Source of the DNA: Oscillospiraceae bacterium
GTDB lineage: Bacteria; Bacillota; Clostridia; Oscillospirales; Oscillospiraceae
NCBI GenBank assembly: GCA_020025575.1
Contig: JAHHRW010000003.1
Span: 143,572-207,571, forward strand
DNA length: 64,000 nt
Reading direction: 5' to 3'
Numbering within the stretch: position 1 is the first letter of the stretch; every line of letters begins with the position of its first letter. The notes beneath the pieces are model-generated. The model worked only from the letters and a program-made list of their open reading frames with translations. It searched no databases and was not told the origin of the DNA. The translations under genes were made by a program, and so were the position numbers. Below are positions 42,839 to 52,051 of this stretch, in pieces.

Positions 42839-44356
42839 TTACGGATTTCCCAAATTTACAGCCCGATACTGAATGGCCTCAGCCAGATGCTCCGGCCCAA
42901 TCTTTTCAGCGCCTGCAAGATCTGCAATGGTTCTGGCAACCTTCAAAATCCGGTCATAGCTCCGTGCTGTCAGGCCCATGGCATCAAATGCCTGTTTCAT
43001 AAGACTTGCACAGGTATCGTTCAGCTCGCAGTATTGACGCAGGTGGGCTGAAGTCATCCGTGCATTACATAATCCGGTGTTTTCACCAAATCTTCGATGC
43101 TGTATACTCCGGGCAGCATCCACCCTATGCTTGATTTGCTCTGAAGATTCCGCCACTTTCCGCTGCCGCAGTTCTTCAAAATGCACCGAAGGCACTTCCA
43201 CCACAATGTCAATTCTATCAAGCATGGGGCCGGAGATTCGGCTGCGATAGTTCTGAACACTGCGCTCAGAGCAGGTGCATCTGCCGCCCACGTCCCCATA
43301 CCAGCCGCATTTGCACGGATTCATGGCGCACACCAGCATAAACTCCGACGGGTAGCTAACTGCCCCGGATGCCCTGGAAATTGTAACGCGCCCATCCTCC
43401 AAAGGCTGTCGCATCAAATCCAATGTATCCTTGCGAAATTCCGGGAGCTCATCCAGAAACAGTACACCCATATGGGCAAGGGAAATCTCTCCAGGTTTCG
43501 GATTACTTCCGCCCCCGGCAAGGCCGGCATTAGATATGGTATGGTGCGGTGAACGAAAGGGTCTCTGGGTAACCAGCGGTTCCTTTGCAGAAAGCATTCC
43601 CATCACCGAATAGATTTGACTGACTTCCAGTGATTCTTCCCGGGTCATTCTGGGCATAATAGAAGGCAGGCGCTTGGCGAGCATGCTTTTTCCGGAACCC
43701 GGAGGGCCAATCAGCAGTACATTATGGCTGCCGGCAGCTGCCACTTCCAGGGCTCGTTTCACATTCTCCTGCCCCAGCACATCCGCAAAATCCAGCGTTT
43801 TCTGGTTTTGTTCCGCAGGAATCCATTCTTCCGCCGGCTCTGCCGCAGATTTCCCATTGAGTATATCCGCCACCTGACGCAGATTGGAAACCCCATAAAT
43901 CTTTGGCCCCCTTGCAAGCGTTGCCTCTGCCGCATTTTCCGCCGGCACAAACAGGTTTTGAATCCCCTCTCGTTTTGCAGCCAATGCCATGGGCAAAACG
44001 CCATGAATCGGGCGTATTCCCCCATCCAGACCCAGCTCCCCCAAAAAAGCCGTTTTTGCAGTGGGGTGCCTGATGGCTCCCGCTGCACACAGAATGCTCA
44101 GAGCAATGGGTAAATCATACTGAGAGCCTGCCTTTTTCACATTTGCAGGAGCCAGATTCACCGTAATGCGGCTCACCGGAAACGTAAAGCCGCTCATCTT
44201 GGCGGCAGCCCGGACACGCTCCCGTGCCTCTTTCACCGCAGCATCCGGCAGTCCAACGATATCAAATCCCGGCAGCCCATTTGAAATATAGCACTCAGCC
44301 ATCACGCAGCAGCCCTGAATGCCTGTTATTGCCAAAGTGGATACACTGCAAATCAC
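42839..44356 (-). CDS. comM: ComM/YifB-family AAA+ Mg-chelatase-like ATPase
   Basis: About 505 residues. An N-terminal Lon-protease-like domain (ISNGLPGFDIVGLPDAAVKE), a AAA+ core with Walker A GPPGSGKSML near residue 220, Walker B VLFLDELPEF, and a zinc-like CxC segment (NPCKCGWYGD ... CTCSE), then the C-terminal domain. ComM in Gram-negatives is a branch-migration helicase for transformation; the Firmicute role is not established. A GTG at 44356 has GGAGG seven bases upstream; the GTG at 44380 would coincide with the transcription start and is rejected. Confidence 0.9.
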   Translation of the reverse strand: MICSVSTLAITGIQGCCVMAECYISNGLPGFDIVGLPDAAVKEARERVRAAAKMSGFTFPVSRITVNLAPANVKKAGSQYDLPIALSILCAAGAIRHPTAKTAFLGELGLDGGIRPIHGVLPMALAAKREGIQNLFVPAENAAEATLARGPKIYGVSNLRQVADILNGKSAAEPAEEWIPAEQNQKTLDFADVLGQENVKRALEVAAAGSHNVLLIGPPGSGKSMLAKRLPSIMPRMTREESLEVSQIYSVMGMLSAKEPLVTQRPFRSPHHTISNAGLAGGGSNPKPGEISLAHMGVLFLDELPEFRKDTLDLMRQPLEDGRVTISRASGAVSYPSEFMLVCAMNPCKCGWYGDVGGRCTCSERSVQNYRSRISGPMLDRIDIVVEVPSVHFEELRQRKVAESSEQIKHRVDAARSIQHRRFGENTGLCNARMTSAHLRQYCELNDTCASLMKQAFDAMGLTARSYDRILKVARTIADLAGAEKIGPEHLAEAIQYRAVNLGNP

Positions 44357-44387
44357 GACAATCCCTCCAAATCCAAACACTTGTTAC

Positions 44388-44416
44388 ATAATACCCTACA
44401 CCGTACAAAAAGGCAA
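44388..44416 (-). promoter_or_regulatory. Promoter of comM-rsmE
   Basis: Minus-strand TTGCCT (44411-44416), 17-base spacer, TATTAT (44388-44393), about 25 bases before the GTG start of comM. Confidence 0.55.
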
Positions 44417-44513
44417 TCCCCTCAAAGTTCTTTCCATAGTAACATTTGACACATTTATACCAAAACACACGATTTCTATGGGATAATTTAGTCGTAAGTA
44501 TCGAAATCTCACC

Positions 44514-44542
44514 TTTACAAACGCGATGAAAGATGGTATTAT
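44514..44542 (+). promoter_or_regulatory. Promoter of the pyruvate:ferredoxin oxidoreductase gene
   Basis: TTTACA (44514-44519), 17-base spacer, TATTAT (44537-44542). The start codon lies about 35 bases after the predicted start site. Confidence 0.6.
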
Positions 44543-44583
44543 ATACAGGACAAAATTTGTAATACTTTAGGAGGTATTTCATT

Positions 44584-47500
44584 TTGGCTAGAAAATTTAA
44601 AACTATGGACGGCAATACTGCTGCCGCCCACGTCAGTTATGCCTTTACCGAGGTTGCTGGCATCTACCCCATTACCCCCTCCAGCCCCATGGCCGACTAT
44701 GTCGATCAGTGGTCTGCTGCTGGCCGTAAGAACATCTTCGGTGACACTGTTAAGGTTATCGAGATGCAGTCCGAGGCTGGTGCTGCCGGTACTGTTCACG
44801 GTTCCTTGGCTGCTGGTGCCCTGACCACCACCTACACCGCATCTCAGGGTCTGCTGCTGATGATCCCCAACATGTACAAAATCGCCGGCGAGCTGCTGCC
44901 CTGCGTGTTCCATGTATCCGCTCGTACTGTCGCTGCTCAGGCTCTGAACATCTTCGGTGATCACTCCGACGTCTATGCCTGCCGTCAGACCGGTTTCGCT
45001 ATGCTGTGTGAGACCAATGTGCAGGAAGTCATGGATCTGGGTGCTGTTGCCCATCTGGCTTCCATCGAGGGTCGTGTTCCCTTCATCAACTTCTTCGACG
45101 GTTTCCGTACCTCCCACGAGATCCAGAAGGTCGCTATCTGGGATTACGAAGATCTGAAGGAAATGGTCAACATGGACGCTGTGGATGCATTCCGCAAGCA
45201 CTCCCTGAACCCCGAGCGCCCCGCAATGCGTGGTTCTCACGAGAACGACGATATCTTCTTCCAGCATCGTGAGGCCTGCAACAAGTACTACAACGCACTG
45301 CCCGCAGTTGTTGAGAAGTACATGGCTAAGGTCAATGAAAAGCTGGGTACCAACTACCAGCTGTTCAACTACTATGGCGCTGCCGATGCAGACCGCATCA
45401 TTGTCGCTATGGGTTCTATCAACGACGTAGCTGAAGAAGTCATCGACTACCTGAACGCTCACGGCGAAAAGGTCGGCCTGGTTAAGGTTCGTCTGTTCCG
45501 TCCCTTCTGCCCCGAGAAGCTGATTGCAGCTATTCCCGAGACTGTTAAGAAGATCGCTGTTCTGGACCGCACCAAGGAGCCCGGCTCTCAGGGCGAGCCT
45601 CTGTATATGGATGTCGTCATGGCTCTGGCCAAGGCTGGCAAGACCAATGTACAGGTAGTTGGCGGCCGTTATGGTCTGGGTTCCAAGGATACTCACCCCG
45701 CTTCCGTCTTCGCAGTATACGAAGAGCTGGCTAAGGATGAGCCCAAGCACGAGTTCACTCTGGGCATCGTCGACGATGTAACTCACCTGTCTCTGGAGGA
45801 GAAACCCTCTCCCAACACCGCAGCTGAGGGCACCATCGAGTGCAAGTTCTGGGGTCTGGGCGGCGACGGTACCGTCGGTGCTAACAAGAACTCCATCAAG
45901 ATCATTGGCGACCACACCGGCAAGTTCGTACAGGCTTACTTCCAGTACGACTCCAAGAAGACCGGTGGCGTTACCGTTTCCCACCTGCGTTTCGGTGACA
46001 AGGAAATCAAGTCTCCCTACTACATTAACAAGGCTGACTTCGTTGCATGTCACAACCCCTCTTATATCACTAAGGGCTTCAAGATCGTTCAGGACGTTAA
46101 GCCCGGCGGTGTATTCCTGATTAACTGCCAGTGGAACCTGGAAGAGCTGAGCCATCACCTGGATGCAGCTTCCAAGCGTTACATTGCAAACAACAACATT
46201 CAGCTCTACACCATCAACGCAATCGACCTGGCTATCAAGGTTGGCATGGGCAAGCGCACCAACACCATCCTGCAGTCCGCATTCTTCTCTCTGGCTAAGG
46301 TTATGCCCAGCGAAGAGGCAATCAGCTACATGAAGGCTGCTGCTGAGGCTTCCTACCTGAAGAAGGGCCGTGATGTTGTTGACGCCAACTGGAATGCAAT
46401 TGACGCTGGCGCTACCGCCTATGTTAAGATCGACGTTCCCGCTGACTGGGCTACCGCAGAAGACAACACCCCTGACGCTGCTCTGGAAGGCAATGCAGCT
46501 ACCGTTGCAATGGTCAAGGGCATCCTGAATCCCATTGGCAAGATGGATGGCTACAGCCTGCCTGTTTCCGCCTTCGAGGACTTCGCTGATGGCCAGTTCA
46601 CTCTGGGCGCATCCGCTTACGAGAAGCGCGGCGTTGCTGTTACCGTTCCCGAATGGGATCAGAACAAGTGTATCCAGTGTAACAACTGTTCTTACGTCTG
46701 TCCTCACGCTACCATCCGTCCCTACGCTCTGACCGAGGCTGAGGCTGCTGCAGCTCCTGCTGGCACCAAGATTGTCCCCGTCAAGGCTGGTAAGGGCAAG
46801 GGTGTATACTCCTTCGCAATTGCTGTCTCTCCCCTGGACTGCATGGGCTGTGGTGTCTGTGTCAACGTCTGTCCTGTTGACGCCATCAAGATGGTTCCTC
46901 AGGAATCCCAGCTGCCCGAGCAGGAAGTCTTCAACTATATGGTTTCCAAGGTTGCTGACAAGCCCGATATGATGGACAACACCGTTAAGGGTTCTCAGTT
47001 CCGTAAGCCTCTGCTGGAGTTCTCTGGCTCCTGCGCCGGCTGTGCAGAAACCAGCTATGCTCGTCTGGTCACTCAGCTGTTCGGCGATCGTATGTATATC
47101 TCCAATGCAACTGGCTGTTCCTCCATCTGGGGCGGTCCCGCTGCTACTTCTCCCTACACCGTAAATGCTGACGGCCATGGTCCTGCATGGTCCAACTCCC
47201 TGTTCGAGGACAACGCTGAGCACGGTCTGGGTATGTACACTGCACAGGCAGTGATCCGTGAGTCTCTGGCTAACAAGGTCAAGACTGTTATGGAATCCAC
47301 CTCTTCCGAGGAGCGTAAGGCTGCTTGCCAGAACTGGCTGGATACCTTTAACAACGGTGAGGCTAACAAGGCCGCTACCAAGGCTCTGATTGCAGACCTG
47401 GAAGCAAATGTCTGCTGCGATACCGTTAAGGATATCCTGTCCAAGAAGGAATACCTGTCCAAGAAGTCCGTCTGGATCTTCGGCGGCGACGGCTGGGCAT

Positions 47501-48111
47501 ACGACATTGGCTTCGGCGGTGTTGACCACGTCCTGGCTTCCAACATGGATGTAAACATCTTCGTCTTCGATACTGAAGTGTACTCCAACACCGGTGGACA
47601 GGCTTCCAAGGCTTCCAACATCGGTCAGGTTGCTCAGTTTGCAGCTTCCGGTAAGGAAACCAAGAAGAAGTCTCTGTCCGAGATTGCAATGAGCTACGGC
47701 TACGTTTATGTTGCTCAGATCGCTATGGGTGCTAACACCGCTCAGACCATCAAGGCAATCACCGAGGCTGAAGCTTACAACGGTCCTTCCCTGATCATTG
47801 GTTACGCTCCCTGTGAGATGCACTCCATCAAGGGCGGCATGACCAACTGCCAGGCTGAGATGAAGAAGGCTGTTGATTGCGGCTACTGGAACCTGTTCCG
47901 TTTCGATCCTTCCAAGGAAACCGGCAAGTTCACTCTGGACTCCAAGGCTCCTAAGGGTGGATATCAGGAATTCCTGATGAACGAGGCTCGTTACAGCCGT
48001 CTGACCCGTGAGTTCCCCGAGCGTGCTAGCGACCTGTTCGCTAAGAACGAGGCTGCCGCTAAGGAGCGTTACGAGCATCTGCTCAAGCTGGTTGAGATGT
48101 ACAAGGACTAA
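44584..48111 (+). CDS. nifJ: Pyruvate:ferredoxin (flavodoxin) oxidoreductase
   Basis: Large single-chain PFOR, 1175 residues: oxidises pyruvate with CoA to acetyl-CoA and CO2 and reduces ferredoxin, the core energy step of clostridial fermentation. Domains in order: pyruvate-binding alpha (YPITPSSPMAD), transketolase-like domains, a ferredoxin insert with CIQCNNCSYVCP and CMGCGVCVNVCP near residues 700 and 755 (two 4Fe-4S clusters), and the C-terminal thiamine-diphosphate domain with CAGCAETSY. TTG start with GGAGG nine bases upstream. Extremely biased codon use, rich in GCT, CTG, GAG and AAG, indicates very high expression. Confidence 0.97.
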   Translation: MARKFKTMDGNTAAAHVSYAFTEVAGIYPITPSSPMADYVDQWSAAGRKNIFGDTVKVIEMQSEAGAAGTVHGSLAAGALTTTYTASQGLLLMIPNMYKIAGELLPCVFHVSARTVAAQALNIFGDHSDVYACRQTGFAMLCETNVQEVMDLGAVAHLASIEGRVPFINFFDGFRTSHEIQKVAIWDYEDLKEMVNMDAVDAFRKHSLNPERPAMRGSHENDDIFFQHREACNKYYNALPAVVEKYMAKVNEKLGTNYQLFNYYGAADADRIIVAMGSINDVAEEVIDYLNAHGEKVGLVKVRLFRPFCPEKLIAAIPETVKKIAVLDRTKEPGSQGEPLYMDVVMALAKAGKTNVQVVGGRYGLGSKDTHPASVFAVYEELAKDEPKHEFTLGIVDDVTHLSLEEKPSPNTAAEGTIECKFWGLGGDGTVGANKNSIKIIGDHTGKFVQAYFQYDSKKTGGVTVSHLRFGDKEIKSPYYINKADFVACHNPSYITKGFKIVQDVKPGGVFLINCQWNLEELSHHLDAASKRYIANNNIQLYTINAIDLAIKVGMGKRTNTILQSAFFSLAKVMPSEEAISYMKAAAEASYLKKGRDVVDANWNAIDAGATAYVKIDVPADWATAEDNTPDAALEGNAATVAMVKGILNPIGKMDGYSLPVSAFEDFADGQFTLGASAYEKRGVAVTVPEWDQNKCIQCNNCSYVCPHATIRPYALTEAEAAAAPAGTKIVPVKAGKGKGVYSFAIAVSPLDCMGCGVCVNVCPVDAIKMVPQESQLPEQEVFNYMVSKVADKPDMMDNTVKGSQFRKPLLEFSGSCAGCAETSYARLVTQLFGDRMYISNATGCSSIWGGPAATSPYTVNADGHGPAWSNSLFEDNAEHGLGMYTAQAVIRESLANKVKTVMESTSSEERKAACQNWLDTFNNGEANKAATKALIADLEANVCCDTVKDILSKKEYLSKKSVWIFGGDGWAYDIGFGGVDHVLASNMDVNIFVFDTEVYSNTGGQASKASNIGQVAQFAASGKETKKKSLSEIAMSYGYVYVAQIAMGANTAQTIKAITEAEAYNGPSLIIGYAPCEMHSIKGGMTNCQAEMKKAVDCGYWNLFRFDPSKETGKFTLDSKAPKGGYQEFLMNEARYSRLTREFPERASDLFAKNEAAAKERYEHLLKLVEMYKD

Positions 48112-48136
48112 TTCCTGATACACTTCACAAATTATC

Positions 48137-48168
48137 ATTCGCCCCTGGGTAACCAGGGGCGAATTTTT
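48137..48168 (+). terminator. Terminator of nifJ
   Basis: A perfect 12-bp stem (ATTCGCCCCTGG / CCAGGGGCGAAT) with a 4-base loop, followed by TTTTT. It comes 25 bases after the nifJ stop. Confidence 0.92.
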
Positions 48169-48185
48169 ACAATAGGAGGCTCATT

Positions 48186-48341
48186 ATGCTTTGTACTGTC
48201 ATCGATATTCGTGGTGAATATGCCACCGTCAAATACGATTCCACCGGTATTGAGTCAGAGGTTGCCCTTGCTTTGCTCCCCTTTGGCATTGATGTAGGTG
48301 ACCGATTAAAATTCGAAAACTATGAATTTGAATTGCTTTGA
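48186..48341 (+). CDS. Small HypC-like protein (51 residues)
   Basis: A short ORF with GGAGG seven bases before its ATG, right after the nifJ terminator. It begins MLCTVIDIRGEYATVKYD and has the segment ALALLPFGIDVGDRLKF, which resembles the compact OB-fold of HypC/HupF-type proteins (Cys near the N-terminus, then ALLP..VGD). Hydrogenase maturation HypC has its essential Cys at residue 2; here it is at residue 3. No other hyp genes are near. Real coding is likely from the ribosome site and codon use; the function is unknown. Confidence 0.65.
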   Translation: MLCTVIDIRGEYATVKYDSTGIESEVALALLPFGIDVGDRLKFENYEFELL

Positions 48342-48444
48342 TTTTTACAGTTCCAAGCTTTACTTTTTCAGAAATTATCCTAAATTTCGTGACTTTCTTT
48401 CATATATGTGCTAAAATAAGATGAAAATGATGAAAGGAGATCAC

Positions 48445-49212
48445 ATGGAAACTAGAAATAGAACCATTCATCCCAGGTGGTATCTCTTTGCCGGTCTTTT
48501 GCTTTCCGGCATCATATTGCGGTATTTCTGTTCCGGATATGCATTCTCTGGTTTTTTAATGTTTGCAATCGCAATCTGGATTCCTTTCCACCATCTCATC
48601 ACTTTGATTCCCAATGTATATTGGAAAAAAGGACTTCTGATCATGGAATCTCTCATTATCGCATCTATTTTGGTTGCAATGGCGGTGACCAGTGCATTTA
48701 TCATCAAATCCAGCCGTGGTACAGAGGATCCTGATGCAGACTACCTGATCGTTTTAGGCGCCGGCGTCAATGGCACGATACCATCTCTTTCCCTGCAGGA
48801 ACGGCTGAATGCCGCTGCCCAGTATCTGAATACTCACCCCAACTCTGTGGCAATCGTGTCTGGCGGTCAGGGTGACGGAGAGGATATCACCGAGGCGCAG
48901 TGCATGTTCCAGTACCTTACGGATGCCGATGTTCCAGCCGACCGTATCTGGATGGAACCCCTTGCTACAAACACGCTGGAAAATATCCAGTATTCTATGG
49001 ACATCATCGAAAACCGCACAGGTGTGCGATCTGAAAAGGTGGCAATCGTATCCAGTGAATACCATCTTCACCGGGCCGCCATGTTTTCCGGGTGGCTGGG
49101 CTTGGAACCGGAATTGATTCCTGCAACTACATCTAAAATTACCTTACGCATCAACTACTTTTTAAGAGAAATATTTGCCGTATGGTATTACGGGATTTTT
49201 GGAGGCTATTGA
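48445..49212 (+). CDS. YdcF/ElyC-like membrane protein (DUF218)
   Basis: About 255 residues. Three or so N-terminal hydrophobic helices (YLFAGLLLSGIILRYF, GFLMFAIAIWIPF, and LIIASILVAMAVTSAF) are followed by a DUF218 domain with DYLIVLGAGVNG, VSGGQGDGEDITEA and SEYHLHRAAM. Gram-negative relatives (ElyC, SanA) affect wall and carrier-lipid metabolism. The ATG at 48445 follows AAGGAG. The M42 peptidase gene follows after one base and dus overlaps that, forming one transcription unit. Confidence 0.85.
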   Translation: METRNRTIHPRWYLFAGLLLSGIILRYFCSGYAFSGFLMFAIAIWIPFHHLITLIPNVYWKKGLLIMESLIIASILVAMAVTSAFIIKSSRGTEDPDADYLIVLGAGVNGTIPSLSLQERLNAAAQYLNTHPNSVAIVSGGQGDGEDITEAQCMFQYLTDADVPADRIWMEPLATNTLENIQYSMDIIENRTGVRSEKVAIVSSEYHLHRAAMFSGWLGLEPELIPATTSKITLRINYFLREIFAVWYYGIFGGY

Positions 49213-49213
49213 T

Positions 49214-50254
49214 ATGCTTGATCAGTTATACGCAAACTTTGCCTGGGAGCAGGCTGCAGAACTCTTAGCTGTAGACTCCCCTTCCGGCTTTACACACAAT
49301 GCAGCTGTATGGGTTAAAAATGCATTTGAGCAGCTTGGATTTACTGCGAACATCACCACAAAGGGCGGTGTAATCGTTGATCTGGGCGGCGAAAATGATG
49401 AGGACGGTCTGTTGCTGGAGGCCCATACCGATACACTTGGTGCTATGGTTGCACAGATTAAGGCCAACGGAAGACTCCTGGTGAGTCCCCTGGGCGGCAT
49501 GAACCCCAACAATGCTGAGGCCGAAAATGTCAGAGTGTACACCCGTGATGGAAACGTGATAGACGGTACCCTTCAGCTCTGCAACGCCTCTATCCATGTG
49601 AACGGAGAGTACAATAACACCAAGCGGAGCTTTGATGCAGTTGAAGTTGTTCTGGACGAGGTTGTTTCCTCTGCTGATGATGTGAAGGCGCTCGGTATTC
49701 AGGTAGGTGACATGGTTTGCTTTGATCCCAGAACCAAAAGGACTACATCCGGTTATCTAAAGAGCCGTTTTCTGGATGATAAGCTGTCCGTCGGTATCTT
49801 GCTGGGATTTGCAAAATACCTCTCTGACAATCACATTGTACCCAAGCGCCATGTATGGGTGCATATTACCGTCTACGAGGAAGTTGGTCACGGCGGATCA
49901 TCCTCTGTACCCGCCGGTGTAACCGAGGCCATTTCTGTGGACATGGGCTGTGTCGGCGACGGCTTGACCTGCACCGAGCGGGACTGCTCCATCTGCGCCA
50001 AGGACTCCGGCGGCCCCTACTCCTATGAGGTTGTTGGAAAACTGATTGCCGCTGCTAAGGCCGAAAATGCATCCTATGCCATCGATGTATACCCTTACTA
50101 CGGCTCCGATGTGGAGGCTACCCTTCGTGCAGGCAATGACATTCGCCATGGTCTCATCGGTGCAGGCGTTTACGCAAGCCACGGTTATGAGCGCAGCCAT
50201 ATCGATGGTGTTTATAACACGATTCTCGTCCTCAAGGGGTATCTGGAGGTCTGA
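49214..50254 (+). CDS. M42-family metallo-aminopeptidase
   Basis: About 346 residues of the M42 glutamyl aminopeptidase/endoglucanase-like family. Metal and active-site motifs: EAHTDTLGAM, RFLDDKLSVGILL, YEEVGHGGSSSVP, VDMGCVGDG and the C-terminal YASHGYERSH. These enzymes trim N-terminal residues from peptides as large oligomers in the cytoplasm. GGAGG precedes the ATG at 49214, one base after the ydcF-like stop. Confidence 0.92.
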   Translation: MLDQLYANFAWEQAAELLAVDSPSGFTHNAAVWVKNAFEQLGFTANITTKGGVIVDLGGENDEDGLLLEAHTDTLGAMVAQIKANGRLLVSPLGGMNPNNAEAENVRVYTRDGNVIDGTLQLCNASIHVNGEYNNTKRSFDAVEVVLDEVVSSADDVKALGIQVGDMVCFDPRTKRTTSGYLKSRFLDDKLSVGILLGFAKYLSDNHIVPKRHVWVHITVYEEVGHGGSSSVPAGVTEAISVDMGCVGDGLTCTERDCSICAKDSGGPYSYEVVGKLIAAAKAENASYAIDVYPYYGSDVEATLRAGNDIRHGLIGAGVYASHGYERSHIDGVYNTILVLKGYLEV

Positions 50255-51198
50255 TGAAACACGACTTTGCCCCCATGGAGGGGATTACCGATGCCACTTT
50301 TCGTCAAGTTCATCACAAATATTTTCCGGGCGTTGATCGATACTATATGCCTTTTATCTCCCCAACCATTCATCGAACTCTCACCAACCGTGAGGCTCGT
50401 GAACTTCCCATGGCTGACAGTGTGGATTTTATCGCAGTTCCTCAGCTGTTGGGAAAAAATGTGGAGGATATGCTCTGGGCAATTGATGTTTGCAAAGATC
50501 GCGGTTACCGTGTTGTGAACATCAATCTGGGCTGCCCGTCAGGTACGGTCGTCAGTAAGGGCAAAGGCAGCGGCATGCTCGCAGATCCGGATGCACTGGA
50601 TCGCTTTCTAGATCGGCTTTATTCCTCTGCTGTACTGCCTGTCTCCATTAAGACAAGGCTCGGTATGGAAAATAGGGATGAGTTCCCCCGCATCTTGGAC
50701 ATCTATAATGAGTACCCCTTGGCAGAACTGATCATTCATCCCCGGGTGCGCAAGGCATTTTATGATGGAGCATGTGATTTGGACGCCTTTCAGCTGGCGG
50801 TGGATTCTTGCAAATTTCCATTGTGCTACAACGGAAATCTGAATTCCACCAATGAAATTGAAGCCATTTTAAAAAAATTCCCAAGCGTAGACACTGTCAT
50901 GATCGGCAGAGGCCTTGTAGCCAATCCCGGAATGCTTTCTCCCGGCGGAACCACACGTCAAAAACTAGAGGCTTTCTTGGACGAACTGATGGATGCATAT
51001 TCCATCGCCTTTGGCAGCAAGAGAAACGCCATATTCCGAATAAAGGAAAACTGGCACTATCTGGTTTCCATGTTTGAGGGCAGCGAAAAGTACTGGAAAC
51101 AACTACGCAAAACCACGGACTATGACACATTTCAGCATACCGCAAAGGACATGATCCACAATCTGCCCTTGCGTACGGATTGTATCCCCACATGGTGA
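50254..51198 (+). CDS. dus: tRNA-dihydrouridine synthase
   Basis: FMN enzyme reducing uridine to dihydrouridine in the D-loop of tRNA. 314 residues. FAPMEGITDATFR at the N-terminus, the catalytic Cys in NINLGCPSGTVVSKGKGSG, the HPRVRK segment and MIGRGLVANPGML for FMN phosphate. Its ATG shares the A of the preceding TGA stop. The subclass (DusB or DusC) is not decided from the sequence. Confidence 0.93.
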   Translation: MKHDFAPMEGITDATFRQVHHKYFPGVDRYYMPFISPTIHRTLTNREARELPMADSVDFIAVPQLLGKNVEDMLWAIDVCKDRGYRVVNINLGCPSGTVVSKGKGSGMLADPDALDRFLDRLYSSAVLPVSIKTRLGMENRDEFPRILDIYNEYPLAELIIHPRVRKAFYDGACDLDAFQLAVDSCKFPLCYNGNLNSTNEIEAILKKFPSVDTVMIGRGLVANPGMLSPGGTTRQKLEAFLDELMDAYSIAFGSKRNAIFRIKENWHYLVSMFEGSEKYWKQLRKTTDYDTFQHTAKDMIHNLPLRTDCIPTW

Positions 51199-51210
51199 AA
51201 GGAGACCATT

Positions 51211-51411
51211 ATGAGTAAGATTAAACTCAATCCCGATGAAGAGGTTGTAAAAACAGTGAAAGCCGGTCTGAAAGAGAAAGATGGCTACTGTCCCTGCCGC
51301 CTGGAACGCACACCCGATACCAAATGTATGTGCAAAGAATTTCGTGATCAAATCAATGATCCCGATTTTGAGGGATTTTGCCACTGCTATTTATATTACA
51401 AGGAAAAATAA
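51211..51411 (+). CDS. Small ferredoxin-thioredoxin reductase catalytic-chain-like protein
   Basis: 66 residues with six cysteines as CPC (27-29), CMC (39-41) and CHC (57-59), and the family end CHCYLYYK. Ferredoxin-thioredoxin reductase beta chains have CPC, CPC and CHC, holding a 4Fe-4S cluster next to a redox disulphide. The order is kept, but the spacings differ from those I recall for the plant enzyme. AAAGGAG lies upstream. It is placed 12 bases after dus and may move electrons from ferredoxin, made by the nearby PFOR, to thioredoxin. Confidence 0.82.
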   Translation: MSKIKLNPDEEVVKTVKAGLKEKDGYCPCRLERTPDTKCMCKEFRDQINDPDFEGFCHCYLYYKEK

Positions 51412-51473
51412 ATCTGTACCTTGCCCGTATAGTTTCGTTACTTTGGGGAAAATTATCCATCGGAGGGATGGAT

Positions 51474-51917
51474 ATGACTGATAAGGAATATGATGCACTT
51501 GTTAAGGAGATTTCCCCAAAATCTCCGGTCTTAAAGGATTGTTTGAATGCCTTTTGGATTGGAGGATTGATCTGTTTACTGGGACAGATTTTGCAAAACT
51601 GGTATCTATCCATGGGCACTCAGAAACCAAATGCTGCGGTTGGAGCGTCCATGACCCTGGTCGCCCTGTCTGCGCTGCTCACCGGACTGAGCGTCTATGA
51701 TGACATTGCAAAGGTTGCTGGAGCCGGTACCCTAGTCCCAATCACAGGATTTGCAAACGCCGTTTCTGCCCCCGCCATTGAGTTCAAAACCGAAGGTTTT
51801 GTCCTGGGCGTTGCTGCCAAGATGTTCACCATTGCAGGCCCCGTGATCGTATATGGTGTGGGTGCAAGCGTTCTATATGGCTTTATCTATTGGATTGGAA
51901 CGTTACTGCGTGTATAA
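51474..51917 (+). CDS. spoVAC: Stage V sporulation protein AC
   Basis: About 147 residues with four hydrophobic helices. Family segments are SPVLKDCLNAFWIGGLICLLGQ and GTLVPITGFANA. Component of the spore inner-membrane SpoVA channel for Ca-dipicolinate. The ATG at 51474 has GGAGGG six or seven bases upstream; the ATG two codons earlier is too close. It is 18 kb from spoVAD-spoVAE, which is unusual because these genes are usually adjacent. Followed by a very strong hairpin. Confidence 0.93.
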   Translation: MTDKEYDALVKEISPKSPVLKDCLNAFWIGGLICLLGQILQNWYLSMGTQKPNAAVGASMTLVALSALLTGLSVYDDIAKVAGAGTLVPITGFANAVSAPAIEFKTEGFVLGVAAKMFTIAGPVIVYGVGASVLYGFIYWIGTLLRV

Positions 51918-51954
51918 AAGGGAGGAAGAACACAGTTCTTCCTCCCTTTTATAC
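51912..51954 (+). terminator. Terminator overlapping the spoVAC stop
   Basis: A perfect 20-bp inverted repeat with a 3-base loop (ACA). The stop codon of spoVAC lies in its 5' arm, and T4 is within the 3' arm. Confidence 0.85.
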
Positions 51955-51967
51955 AGCCACAGAGTCG

Positions 51968-51995
51968 TTGCATTTTTCATAAATTCGGGTATAAT
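51968..51995 (+). promoter_or_regulatory. Promoter of the GtrII-like gene
   Basis: TTGCAT (51968-51973), 16-base spacer, TATAAT (51990-51995), about 55 bases before the ATG. Confidence 0.6.
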
Positions 51996-52051
51996 ATAGT
52001 AGATTATGATACACGATTTTGTGTTTTTCCCGTTACGAAAGGAATTCTCTT

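Noticed and set aside
44539..48138. 1199-residue frame antisense to nifJ
   Set aside because: The strong codon bias of nifJ avoids the codons that would make stops on the other strand. The frame has no ribosome site, no family resemblance, and the opposite frame is an unmistakable enzyme.
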